A DNA stretch of 42,461 bases from a virus. This document shows positions 1 through 5,810 of the stretch, piece after piece. The notes below the pieces were generated by a model that saw nothing but the letters and a program-made list of their open reading frames with translations, made no database searches and was not told where the DNA came from. Each line of letters starts with the position of its first letter. The stretch's first letter is position 1. A program made the translations under genes and the position numbers. Where the stretch lies: positions 1-42,461 of IMG/VR virus record IMGVR_UViG_3300044701_002106; one strand, given 5' to 3'.

Positions 1-127
1 ACCATGGCGCTGTGCGAGGCCTTGTAGGTGCCACGCGGGCACTCGCGGATGAACTGCTCAGCCTCCTCGCTGGGCAGCACGAAGAACGGGTAGCCCCTGC
101 CGACCCGGTGCTTGACCACCTTCACCA
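1..127. repeat. Left copy of a 127-bp exact terminal repeat
   Basis: These 127 bases are identical to the last 127 bases of the window (42335-42461). The repeat lies inside the RNA polymerase gene, and removing one copy joins the two parts of that gene in frame. The length equals a k-mer size commonly used by short-read assemblers, so the simplest reading is a circular assembly overlap rather than a physical terminal repeat. Unit length after removal is 42,334 bp. Confidence 0.97.
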
Positions 128-695
128 GGCCGGTTGATGCGTCGATGTGGTGCAGCAGGAACTGCCCGACCTGCAGCCGGGCCATGTCGTTCCACGCCGG
201 GGCCGGGCAGCCCAGCTGGGTCATGACCTCTTTGCTGGCGATCTTGCGGCGGCTCATGCCGTGGCGCATCAAGCGGCGCAGCTCCAGCGGGCTTTTGTTC
301 TCCAGCCGCATCAGGCGGGTCTCGTCCTCCACCGCCTTGCCCAGGTTCTGGCAGAACGTGGCCATCCGCTGCTTGCGGCTGAGCTGATCGAGCGTCGCCA
401 CCAGGGCAACTGCAGCAATGTGATGCACCCCCTTGAAGCCATCGAAGTAGGGCATGGCCGCGGCGAACGGCCGGGCCTTGTCAGGGGCCAGCAGGAAGTC
501 CTCGAACTCGCTCTCCAGCGCCCCCGCTAGGGCCTCCAGGCAGACGCTGTACAGCCGCTGCCCATACGGCAGGGCCGACTCCTTGCCGAGCTCACGCAGG
601 CGGCGCTGCCCACTGGCGTGGGCCTCCTGCGCCCGGCGCTTGTCTTTCTCCTGTCTTGCGAGCTGCTCGTCTTGAGGGGTGCGAAAAACTTGCAA
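1..695 (-). CDS. Single-subunit (T7-type) RNA polymerase, N-terminal part across the contig junction
   Basis: This is the 5' part of the phage RNA polymerase gene; it continues at 42334 and ends at 40618, giving 803 residues after closing the circle (T7 RNA polymerase has 883). The frame is open from a stop at 732-734 and holds no ATG before 453-455. The only usable start before the conserved region is TTG at 693-695, giving a protein that begins LQVFRTPQDEQLARQEKDK. The downstream stretch GKAVEDETRLMRLE parallels T7 AIGRAIEDEARFGRIRDLE. No good ribosome site is visible. The start lies inside a cluster of GCAAGTT heptamers, so expression may be controlled by whatever binds them. The frame is certain; the exact start is not. 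Confidence 0.9.
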   Translation of the reverse strand, partial: MQVFRTPQDEQLARQEKDKRRAQEAHASGQRRLRELGKESALPYGQRLYSVCLEALAGALESEFEDFLLAPDKARPFAAAMPYFDGFKGVHHIAAVALVATLDQLSRKQRMATFCQNLGKAVEDETRLMRLENKSPLELRRLMRHGMSRRKIASKEVMTQLGCPAPAWNDMARLQVGQFLLHHIDASTGLVKVVKHRVGRGYPFFVLPSEEAEQFIRECPRGTYKASHSAM

Positions 696-731
696 CTTGC
701 ACGCAAGTGACTTGCAGAGGCAAGTTATTCG

Positions 732-745
732 CTACGGGGGCGGAG
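732..745 (-). promoter_or_regulatory. Partial phage promoter-like element upstream of RNA polymerase
   Basis: On the minus strand this reads CTCCGCCCCCGTAG. Its right half (CCCCCGTAG, followed by CG) matches the right half of the YTAC-N6-GTAG elements seen elsewhere in the genome. The left half is degenerate. It lies about 37 bases before the RNA polymerase start. It is a weaker member of the family than the element at 787-800. Confidence 0.35.
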
Positions 746-786
746 AGCCAGCTAAAGCACCCTTGGAACGCTGTGTATAACTTGCT

Positions 787-800
787 CTACGAGGTCGTAA
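787..800 (-). promoter_or_regulatory. Candidate phage RNA polymerase promoter upstream of the RNA polymerase gene
   Basis: The minus strand reads TTACGACCTCGTAG, a full match to the YTAC-N6-GTAG consensus shared with 14552-14565, 29799-29812 and 34766-34779. It lies about 90 bases upstream of the TTG start of the RNA polymerase, within the heptamer cluster. This would allow positive autoregulation of the polymerase. The assignment as a promoter is by recurrence before genes, not by experiment. Confidence 0.5.
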
Positions 801-926
801 GGCCTGCTTGATCGGATTATGAGTGCGGAACACCCCTTGTGGCAAAAGGGATCTGCTCGCAAGTTGCAGGCAAGTTGCGGGAACTTGCGGCAAGTTTTGT
901 CGTCCTGCGAATTGAGCGGATAAATA

Positions 927-999
927 TGGGGGATGCCGGGATCGAACCGGCCTGACTCCGATTATGAGTCGGGTGCTTTCACCAGATAGCTAATCCCCC
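927..999 (-). tRNA. tRNA with anticodon CAU (Ile2 or Met)
   Basis: The minus strand folds as a cloverleaf. The 7-bp acceptor stem is GGGGGAT with ATCCCCC, and the T arm is GCCGG-TTCGATC-CCGGC. The anticodon loop CTCATAA has CAU at positions 34-36. The D arm is weak (three pairs, GCT with AGC) but carries the GG of the D loop. No CCA is encoded. The anticodon arm core CGACTCATAATCG equals that of E. coli tRNA-Ile2, which reads AUA after lysidine modification, so Ile2 is favoured slightly over elongator Met. The tRNA lies 41 bases from the end of the integrase gene, so it may be a functional tRNA, an attachment site taken from the host tRNA, or both. Confidence 0.88.
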
Positions 1000-1040
1000 A
1001 GCGCCCAGCTGGGCCGGGCAACAGTACGGCAGTCCTTGGA

Positions 1041-2054
1041 TCAGCCCTGCCTCTTTTCAAGGACCTCAAAGCAGCGGTCCAGCTCCTCTGATTTCATGTG
1101 GACGTAGCGCTCGCAGGTTTTGGCATTGCGATGGCCAAGCCATGCGCAGATCTCCAGCGTCGTGCGCCCCGCGTTGCCAAGCGCTGATCCAACCGTGTGC
1201 CGCAGCGCGTGCATGGCCCTGGGCATGTCGATGCCGCAGCGGGCCAGCGCTTTGTCGACCTGGTAGTCCAACTGCTTGTACTTGAGGGTCCACACCCGCA
1301 TGTGCGGCATGGGCGGCAAATAGGGCTGGATCGCCTCCAAGGCCCTTGGCGTGAGGCGCAGCACCCGGTTGCCTTCTTTGTTGTCCTTCACGGCCTTGAA
1401 GAACCGCACAGTGCGCTTCTCAAGGTCCACGTCTTGCCCCTTGAGCCGGGCAGCTTCGCTGAAACGGCAGCCCATCTCGCCCAAGAACACCACCATTGCG
1501 GCCTCTTGGTGCTTGCCACGCATCAGCAGGTCGTGGCAGGCCAGCCGCATTTCCTCGTCACTCCACACTCGTTTCTGCAAGTTGTGGACCGGCAGGTTCT
1601 CGGAAATTGGTGGCAGTGACTTCACGCCACCGTGGATCTTGGCCATTCTCCGGATTTGCCGGAGCTTGCTGAGCTTGGCGTTGATCGTTTGGGCCTGGTT
1701 CCCGCGGCGGATGAAGTGGGCGATCATCCGCTGCGTGTCCTTGATCTCCACCTCTTGCACGGGAGTCTGGTGGCCCAGGAACTCAACGACCTGCCTGGTG
1801 TAATCCAAGGAGGTGCGCTCGCTGACCATGCCCGCGTAGTGCTCCTCAAGGAACGGCAGGGCGTCCCCAAGGGTGAATCCGTTCGTCAGCGCAGGAGGCG
1901 CCTCGATGGCCTTCAGGGCCTCTGCTAGGCGCTGCTCAGCGTGTTTCTTGCTGTCGCAGGACAACTGCCTGCGGCGGCCACCTGGGTAGACAAGGTTCAG
2001 TACCCATTGGCCGCTCGCGCGCCTGGTGATCTTCCAGGAGCTGGGAGCGTTCAT
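1041..2054 (-). CDS. int: Tyrosine recombinase / phage integrase
   Basis: A 337-residue site-specific recombinase. The catalytic set is visible: Arg197 in GEMGCRFSEAARL, the HALRH box with His282 and Arg285, His308 in AWLGHRN, and nucleophile Tyr317 in CERYVH. The N-terminal part (about 60-150) is the SAM-like core-binding domain, and a short basic N-terminus may bind arm sites. It would integrate and excise the phage genome at an attachment site, for which the adjacent tRNA is the obvious candidate. Integrase genes next to the RNA polymerase are known from T7-like cyanophages. The ATG start follows a stem-loop (2063-2080) and a CCACGACC leader element just after the upstream marR stop, so it is probably cotranscribed with the regulator. 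Confidence 0.95.
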   Translation of the reverse strand: MNAPSSWKITRRASGQWVLNLVYPGGRRRQLSCDSKKHAEQRLAEALKAIEAPPALTNGFTLGDALPFLEEHYAGMVSERTSLDYTRQVVEFLGHQTPVQEVEIKDTQRMIAHFIRRGNQAQTINAKLSKLRQIRRMAKIHGGVKSLPPISENLPVHNLQKRVWSDEEMRLACHDLLMRGKHQEAAMVVFLGEMGCRFSEAARLKGQDVDLEKRTVRFFKAVKDNKEGNRVLRLTPRALEAIQPYLPPMPHMRVWTLKYKQLDYQVDKALARCGIDMPRAMHALRHTVGSALGNAGRTTLEICAWLGHRNAKTCERYVHMKSEELDRCFEVLEKRQG

Positions 2055-2062
2055 GGCTTAAG

Positions 2063-2080
2063 GCGTTCTGCTTGGAACGC
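2063..2080 (-). promoter_or_regulatory. Stem-loop in the integrase leader
   Basis: GCGTTC and GAACGC form a perfect 6-bp inverted repeat around a 6-base loop, 9 bases before the integrase ATG. The marR stop and a CCACGACC element lie just upstream. It has no U-tract, so it is more likely a translational or mRNA-stability element than a terminator. Confidence 0.4.
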
Positions 2081-2093
2081 TTGAGGGTCGTGG

Positions 2094-2414
2094 TTACGCG
2101 AGCCCTTCGATGGCCCGCTTGATGGCCAGTCCTTTCTTCGTGAGCCGCACTCGGTATCGCCTGCCCTCTGCTGGGTCAATGAAGACCTCAATCAGGCCTA
2201 GGCAGGTTTTGCGGTGGTTGGCGTGCTCCCCCAGGGAGTTCACGATTCGGCTGGCCGATGCGTTGCTCAGTCCAAACCGGGTTTCGATGTCCCGGTAGGT
2301 GCAGGACTCCTGCTGCGCGATGAACAGGAATACCTGCGCGTGATGGAGGGGAAGTGAGCCCGGATCCAGCGTTCCGAAAACGCCGAAAGCTCGCTCCAGT
2401 TGATCCAGATCCAT
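2094..2414 (-). CDS. MarR-like winged-helix transcriptional regulator
   Basis: A 106-residue protein with a winged-helix DNA-binding domain. A helix-turn-helix is visible in TYRDIETRFGLSNASASRIV, followed by a wing with GRRYRVRLTKKG, as in MarR proteins. MarR-type genes beside the integrase and RNA polymerase are described in T7-like cyanophages. The ATG is directly preceded by the GGTCGTGG (CCACGACC on the mRNA) element seen before other early genes. Upstream (2415-2586) lies a 172-base gap with a repeated TCATACGAG motif, which could be its own operator. It probably regulates lysogeny or the early operon; the ligand and targets are unknown. Confidence 0.8.
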   Translation of the reverse strand: MDLDQLERAFGVFGTLDPGSLPLHHAQVFLFIAQQESCTYRDIETRFGLSNASASRIVNSLGEHANHRKTCLGLIEVFIDPAEGRRYRVRLTKKGLAIKRAIEGLA

Positions 2415-2452
2415 GGTCGTGGTGGTGGCTGTTGCTCCCTCATGACCTCAAG

Positions 2453-2578
2453 CCTCATACGAGGTTTGGCGGGATTTTGCAGGGAGTGCAAGGCAAAATG
2501 ATGCCAGCACCCTAGTCCTGGCAAGCACAGCGACATCGCAAGTGCTGCGGTTGAGGCGCGGTCGGTCATACGAGTTTT
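2453..2578. promoter_or_regulatory. Repeated TCATACGAG motif flanking the marR promoter region
   Basis: TCATACGAGGTTT at 2455-2467 and TCATACGAGTTTT at 2566-2578 are near-identical direct copies 111 bases apart in the gap upstream of the first MarR-like gene. The first copy sits in a small palindrome, CCTC-ATAC-GAGG (2453-2464). A pair of operators for one of the two winged-helix regulators is the simplest guess. No convincing sigma-70 boxes were found between them. Confidence 0.45.
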
Positions 2579-2586
2579 CAGCGTCT

Positions 2587-2928
2587 CTACATCGAATGTG
2601 GGAAGCCTACGCGGCCGAGGAGTTCCCGCCCTTTGCAGGTGAGGTGTATCCGGTATCCGCGGGCTTGCGCTCGCCGCCTGCGCTGCAGCAGATGCAGCTC
2701 AGGTATGCGCACTTGTCCGGCTTGCTTGTCGTACCAGGGCGTCAGCTTGAGCACCGCCCGGTTGACGTGGGCATTTCTTGCCTTCGTCAGCTGTACCAGC
2801 TGCTCGATGGTTCGCGGTTGTTCAGCAACGTGCAGCAGCACCTCAACCGACAGCAAACCCAGCTGGCCGCTACCGGTTCCGTTGCGCAGCTCGCGCATCA
2901 GGCAGGCAAATTGACTAGGGCGGTCCAC
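2587..2928 (-). CDS. Second MarR-like winged-helix protein
   Basis: A 113-residue protein with the same general plan as the MarR-like protein downstream. An N-terminal helix is followed by LLSVEVLLHVAEQPRTIEQL, then a recognition-helix region ARNAHVNRAVLKL and a basic wing ending YRIHLTCKGRELLGR. The last segment parallels YRVRLTKKGLAIKR of the neighbour, which suggests an old duplication. The start is GTG at 2926-2928, behind GGAGGACC, and overlaps the end of the upstream small membrane-protein gene by 14 bases, so the two are translationally coupled. It lacks an obvious CCACGA leader. DNA binding is likely; the target is unknown. Confidence 0.7.
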   Translation of the reverse strand: MDRPSQFACLMRELRNGTGSGQLGLLSVEVLLHVAEQPRTIEQLVQLTKARNAHVNRAVLKLTPWYDKQAGQVRIPELHLLQRRRRAQARGYRIHLTCKGRELLGRVGFPHSM

Positions 2929-3130
2929 TCAGGTCCTCCGCACCGCCCTTGCGGGCGTATTCCTGCAGCGCCTTGAGGTAAGCCAGCTTGGCCTCCCTCG
3001 TCCGTGGATTCATGCGCAGCAGCGCTGCCAGCTCCGGGCTGATGCGCTGCGGCTTCTGCTTTTTGCTTGCCTTCAGCATGCAAGCGATAAAAACGGCGCA
3101 CAGGGCGCCGGTGGCAATGGCTAGCAGCAT
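2915..3130 (-). CDS. Small membrane protein
   Basis: A 71-residue protein of unknown function. It begins with a hydrophobic segment (MLLAIATGALCAVFIACML, residues 1-19) that can serve as a single membrane anchor. A basic, polar cytoplasmic tail follows (KASKKQKPQ, then helical LAALLRMNPRTREAKLAYL). The ATG at 3128-3130 is chosen because AGAGGAGG lies 6 to 13 bases upstream; a start 13 codons earlier would place soluble residues ahead of the segment and has no such site. Early membrane-anchored phage proteins often modulate host functions, but nothing in this sequence points to a target. Confidence 0.65.
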   Translation of the reverse strand: MLLAIATGALCAVFIACMLKASKKQKPQRISPELAALLRMNPRTREAKLAYLKALQEYARKGGAEDLSGPP

Positions 3131-3191
3131 CGGCAGGCCTCCTCTTGATGGGATGCCCCATGACGCCATGCTGGCGCCGCTCGTCCAGTCA

Positions 3192-3413
3192 TCAGGGCGC
3201 TCCGATCGGTAGGGCTGGGCCTGCCGGCTCGGCTGTCACGCCAGCCGGCGAGAACGGGTTCTCCCATAGGCGGACCCCCTGCGGGTTGGTGACGCTCGGG
3301 ACTGTGCAGCCCGTGAACCAGGCGTCCCCTGGTGTGATCTCGGCCCCAAGGTTGAGCCCGCAGTTAGGACCTGCGAGCTGAGCCACCAGGGCCGCGGCGT
3401 AAATGCTTGGCAT
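3192..3413 (-). CDS. Small hypothetical protein
   Basis: A 73-residue protein that I do not recognise. The N-terminus MPSIYAAALVAQLAGPNCG could be a weak signal or helix; the rest is rich in Gly, Pro and Ala and has two Cys. The ATG is preceded by ACCACGACCACCC and, further up, by a GC hairpin around 3437-3460. The same leader arrangement occurs before the genes starting at 4205, 4837 and 5337, which supports it being a real gene. Confidence 0.55.
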   Translation of the reverse strand: MPSIYAAALVAQLAGPNCGLNLGAEITPGDAWFTGCTVPSVTNPQGVRLWENPFSPAGVTAEPAGPALPIGAP

Positions 3414-3467
3414 GGTGTGGGTGGTCGTGGTTGTGGAAGGGGCAGCAGGGCCGCCCCTAGGTGGTTG

Positions 3468-3647
3468 TCACCGTTGCGCCGGTGCCGCAGCTTCCAGCAG
3501 GTAGGCACAGAGGTTTGAGACGCTGCGGCCTTGATCCATGGAGGCATTTAGCAGCCGCTCGGAGACGGCATGGCTAACGGTGATGGTGATTCGACGCGGC
3601 GACCGTTTGGCGATCGCCACCCGATCACGAAGGGAGAGGGTTTGCAT
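3468..3647 (-). CDS. Small ribbon-helix-helix-like DNA-binding protein
   Basis: A 59-residue protein easily missed because of its size. After a basic N-terminus comes a predicted beta strand RRITITVSHAV, then helix SERLLNASMDQG, a turn with GRS, and a second helix VSNLCAYLLEAA. This strand-helix-G-R-S-helix order is the CopG/Arc/MetJ ribbon-helix-helix pattern, where dimers place the paired strand in the DNA major groove. GAGGAG lies 5 bases before the ATG, the best ribosome site in the early block. It would act as a repressor or partition-type protein in the lysogeny or early circuit; the operator is unknown. Confidence 0.7.
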   Translation of the reverse strand: MQTLSLRDRVAIAKRSPRRITITVSHAVSERLLNASMDQGRSVSNLCAYLLEAAAPAQR

Positions 3648-3725
3648 AGAAGCTCCTCGGGTGATGCAGTGCCATGAGCACCGCAGGGAATGGGCCAGCA
3701 GCTGCTGACCCGCTCCGGGCGGTGA

Positions 3726-4205
3726 TCATTCGCCAAACCAGAACAGCGAGGCAAACCAGCGCAGGGCGTTGTGTTCGTATTCGTGCTGGGTGAAGACGCG
3801 AATCCAGGGCGTGCCCCAGTCCTGCGCCTCCAGCCAGCAGCGGCTGGGCTCGTGGTGATTGAGCTCCCCTTTGATCCGCAGGGCAGGCCCTCCGGTGGTG
3901 AGCAGGATTCGGAACTGTTCCGGCTCAAGGGAGGCACCGTCGCCGGGCCCCTTCCAGCCTTCGCGGATCTCAACGCTCAGCGGAGCCTCTCGCATGTCTT
4001 CCTCGATGAGCTCAGCCACGGCGGCGTGGTTGGTGCCGTCGTATCCGCTGCCCTTGAGGTAGGCCTTGGCCTCTCGTGAGAGGTAGCGGCCCTGGTCTTC
4101 TTCAACGCAAAAGACGTAGGCCTCGTGCGCTGCTGTGATCGTTTCAATCCAGCCGCGGGCGTTTTGCTCCGCGCTGGTTAGCGGTTCCGTTGCGGTCGTG
4201 GTCAT
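3726..4205 (-). CDS. Conserved-type early hypothetical protein with a DWGTPW motif
   Basis: A 159-residue acidic protein. Residues 1-40 are helical (SAEQNARGWIETITAAHEA); then comes a helix-rich stretch with DMREAPLSVEIREGW. The C-terminal half is beta-rich, with FRILLTTGGPALRIKGEL, LEAQDWGTPWIRVF and a closing LRWFASLFWFGE. I have a general memory of small plasmid and prophage proteins with a similar D-W-G-T-P-W core and FYFGE end, but cannot name a function. The start MTTTATEPL is chosen over an ATG 27 codons upstream because the upstream codons are just translated CCACGA repeats (RPRPRPRP). Confidence 0.7.
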   Translation of the reverse strand: MTTTATEPLTSAEQNARGWIETITAAHEAYVFCVEEDQGRYLSREAKAYLKGSGYDGTNHAAVAELIEEDMREAPLSVEIREGWKGPGDGASLEPEQFRILLTTGGPALRIKGELNHHEPSRCWLEAQDWGTPWIRVFTQHEYEHNALRWFASLFWFGE

Positions 4206-4210
4206 GGTTG

Positions 4211-4250
4211 GTCGTGGTCGTGGTCGTGGTCGTGCTGCTGAGGGCAGCAG
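4211..4250 (-). promoter_or_regulatory. CCACGA-repeat leader with hairpin, upstream of the gene at 4205
   Basis: On the plus strand four tandem GTCGTG units occupy 4211-4234, which is CACGAC x4 in the mRNA, ending 5 bases before the ATG. Immediately upstream on the mRNA is a 6-bp hairpin, CTGCTG with CAGCAG, and above that a GGGAGC/GCTCCC hairpin. No Shine-Dalgarno sequence is present, so the repeat may replace or tune it. Confidence 0.6.
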
Positions 4251-4282
4251 GGAAGGGAGCGGCGCTCCCCTCCGGGCTGTCT

Positions 4283-4498
4283 TCACCCCATCCCCGACAT
4301 GTCCGGGAACTGGTAGGTCTCCCGCGGCGGCGGGTCGTTGCTGATCTCAAACCAGGGGCACGCCATGGCGTACCAGCTGGGATGGGCGGCAAAGTCCCGC
4401 TCGATGGCTGCAATGCAGGCCCGGGCTTCCGCTCGGGTCCTGAAGCTGTTCACAAAGTCAATGCAGCCCTGGTCGTGGGCGTAGACGTGGAAGGCCAT
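4283..4498 (-). CDS. Small hypothetical protein
   Basis: A 71-residue protein that I do not recognise. It begins MAFHVYAHDQGCIDFVNSF, continues with a helix RTRAEARACIAAIERDFA, and carries two Trp (SWYAMACPWFEI) before an acidic-polar tail ending PDMSGMG. The alternation suggests a small alpha/beta fold. GGAGGG lies in the last codons of the upstream gene, whose TAA ends 3 bases before this ATG, so the pair is translationally coupled. The 3' end sits in the leader of the next gene. Confidence 0.62.
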   Translation of the reverse strand: MAFHVYAHDQGCIDFVNSFRTRAEARACIAAIERDFAAHPSWYAMACPWFEISNDPPPRETYQFPDMSGMG

Positions 4499-4501
4499 TG
4501 C

Positions 4502-4837
4502 TTAGCCCTCCAGGTGGTAGTGGGCCACGATCGTGAGATCGCTGCGGCGGAGCATGTCAGCCAGCCAGCGGCAATCAGCCGCTGAGACCTGCAGGTTCAT
4601 GCGCTCGTAGCGGTTGGCCTGCGTTAGCAGTGCTGGCAGCAGGTGGGTCACCGCCTGGTTGTCCCAGCCCCTGGCGTCGTCTGAGTAGTCCCAGACAACA
4701 AAGGAGCGGCCATCTAGCAGCGGCGCCAGATAGGGCGCGCTTAACGGCCGGCGCCATGCTTTGACTGCCTCCAGGATCACCGCCTGCCAGCAGTCATGCA
4801 CTCGCTCGAACTGTGGTGTCGTTGTTGTGGTTGTCAT
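4502..4837 (-). CDS. Early hypothetical protein, N-terminal MTTTTTTP
   Basis: A 111-residue protein of unknown function. After a Thr-rich start it has helices FERVHDCWQAVILEAVKAW, a segment DGRSFVVWDYSDDARGWDNQ, and a helical C-terminus VTHLLPALLTQANRYERM followed by VSAADCRWLADMLRRS. The start follows CACGACCACGACCACCC, and the reading frame above it is only repeat-derived RPRPRP. It is first in a pair coupled to the gene at 4498. No catalytic motif is apparent. Confidence 0.65.
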   Translation of the reverse strand: MTTTTTTPQFERVHDCWQAVILEAVKAWRRPLSAPYLAPLLDGRSFVVWDYSDDARGWDNQAVTHLLPALLTQANRYERMNLQVSAADCRWLADMLRRSDLTIVAHYHLEG

Positions 4838-4842
4838 GGGTG

Positions 4843-4900
4843 GTCGTGGTCGTGGTCGTGGTCTTGCTGGTGAGCCCAGCAGGGAAGGCCCGCAGGCCCT
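4843..4900 (-). promoter_or_regulatory. CCACGA-repeat leader with hairpin, upstream of the gene at 4837
   Basis: Three GTCGTG units plus a GTCTTG variant (4843-4866, plus strand) end 5 bases before the ATG. They are preceded on the mRNA by a TGCTGG/CCAGCA hairpin (about 4865-4880). The 50-base layout and parts of its sequence (CAGCAGGGAAGG and CCCTCCGGG on the plus strand) match the leader at 4211-4290, so the two leaders arose by duplication or convergent selection. Confidence 0.6.
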
Positions 4901-4911
4901 CCGGGATGGGT

Positions 4912-5109
4912 TCAGGGCCCCGGCCAGTAGGTGAGGCCGCGGCGGTCGGGTATCGGCTGCTGTGACCCCGTAGGCGTTGCCTGCGCTGTCACCGCTGCTG
5001 GTGTTGCCTGCTGTTGCTGGCGCATTGCCTGCCGTTGCATGTCCCCCAGGGCCCACAGGCTCCAGAGGCCAACCAGCCCGGCGGCGACGGTTGAAACCGT
5101 GCTGCGCAT
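4912..5109 (-). CDS. Small single-pass membrane protein
   Basis: A 65-residue protein. Residues 6-22 (STVAAGLVGLWSLWALG) form a membrane segment, followed by a Gln-rich linker DMQRQAMRQQQQATP and a Thr/Ala/Pro tail ending RGLTYWPGP. Function unknown. The ATG is 3 bases after the TGA of the gene upstream, so the two share an operon and probably coupled translation. It has no CCACGA leader of its own. Confidence 0.58.
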   Translation of the reverse strand: MRSTVSTVAAGLVGLWSLWALGDMQRQAMRQQQQATPAAVTAQATPTGSQQPIPDRRGLTYWPGP

Positions 5110-5112
5110 GGC

Positions 5113-5337
5113 TCAGTCCCCCAGCAGGCGCTCGTAGCGCTCAATGGCCGGGTAGGTGTCGAACACCAGGTCCGCCCATTCGTGCCACGGTTCCCCGCAG
5201 TCGTCACCGCAGGGATCGACAAGGAACCAGCAGGGCAGGCCCTCGTCATCAACGGCGGCCCGCACGGTGTGACAGGTCGCCTCCTCAAGCCGTGCGCGGT
5301 AATCCGGCAGGCTCAAGGCCAGGAAATCGGTTGCCAT
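5113..5337 (-). CDS. First gene of the leftward early block, hypothetical
   Basis: A 74-residue acidic protein beginning MATDFLALSLPDYRARLEEA. Its middle carries several Cys, His and Trp (CWFLVDPCGDDCGEPWHEW), which might bind a metal, though the spacing fits no standard finger. The end DTYPAIERYERLLGD is helical. It is the first minus-strand gene after the control region and so should be among the earliest expressed. Its leader holds a GCTGC/GCAGC hairpin and ACCACGACCACC, about 20 bases before the ATG. Confidence 0.6.
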   Translation of the reverse strand: MATDFLALSLPDYRARLEEATCHTVRAAVDDEGLPCWFLVDPCGDDCGEPWHEWADLVFDTYPAIERYERLLGD

Positions 5338-5437
5338 TTGTCGATGTGCTGCCGGTGGTCGTGGTGCTGCATGCGCAGCCCCGGCAACATCTGCAGTCTG
5401 CTGGATCTCTCCGGGGCCGGAGATGATCAGAGGAAGT

Positions 5438-5457
5438 TTGTTGATAATTCGTTACAA
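5438..5457. promoter_or_regulatory. AT-rich dyad, possible operator for the early block
   Basis: The 20-base sequence has twofold symmetry TTGT-N4-AATT-N4-ACAA and is an AT island in a GC-rich stretch. It lies about 100 bases upstream of the first early gene. Its size suits a dimeric winged-helix or ribbon-helix-helix repressor, three of which are encoded in the block it precedes. Confidence 0.4.
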
Positions 5458-5810
5458 AGGGGCAGGGGATGGCCTGGCAGCCTCGCCCGCCACCACCGCC
5501 GCCCACACGCTGGCCGCATCGCTGGCCCCACCGCTGGCCACCTGCGGGTAACTGAGGGCGCGGGCGTCAGTGCCCACCCCTGCGCCACCCCCGGCGGCCG
5601 CCAGCGTCGACCCTGCAACCCCGCCAGCCTGACCCGGCTGGTGGCATGCATCGGATGCCGCATCCGATCAACAGCAGGCCACCACAGGCCCCAGGCGGTT
5701 GACTTGCGGGCAGACTTGCCGGGCCCTGCAGCAGACGAAAGCAGGGGGCCATGGGGGGAAGGGCTGTTCCTCGCGCTGGAATAGCCCCGTTCATCGCGCG
5801 ACCCATTTTC

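Larger units (their letters stand above)
687..896. repeat. Cluster of GCAAGTT/AACTTGC heptamers
   Basis: Seven further exact or near-exact copies flank a core set: AACTTGC at 687-693, 694-700, 779-785 and 882-888; GCAAGTT at 720-726, 859-865, 870-876 and 890-896; one-mismatch copies at 703-709 and 709-715. Copies occur in both orientations, and in the right-hand group are spaced about one helical turn apart. The cluster fills the gap between the RNA polymerase start and the tRNA, one gene away from the integrase. Integrase arm-type sites, an iteron origin or a repressor operator array are all possible. The repeats are seen directly; the function is inferred. Confidence 0.85.

Noticed and set aside
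3548-3973. 141-codon minus-strand frame overlapping the DWGTPW protein and the RHH gene
   Set aside because: Ser/Pro/Arg-rich shadow in a third frame; the two frames it overlaps have recognisable folds and better starts.
4954-4967. GACCCCGTAG half-site on the plus strand
   Set aside because: Inside a minus-strand gene, wrong orientation and lacking the left arm; likely chance.
5427-5806. Open frames in the control region on both strands
   Set aside because: Arg/Pro/Gly-rich, no ribosome site, overlapping each other; kept only as a possible remnant in the region note.
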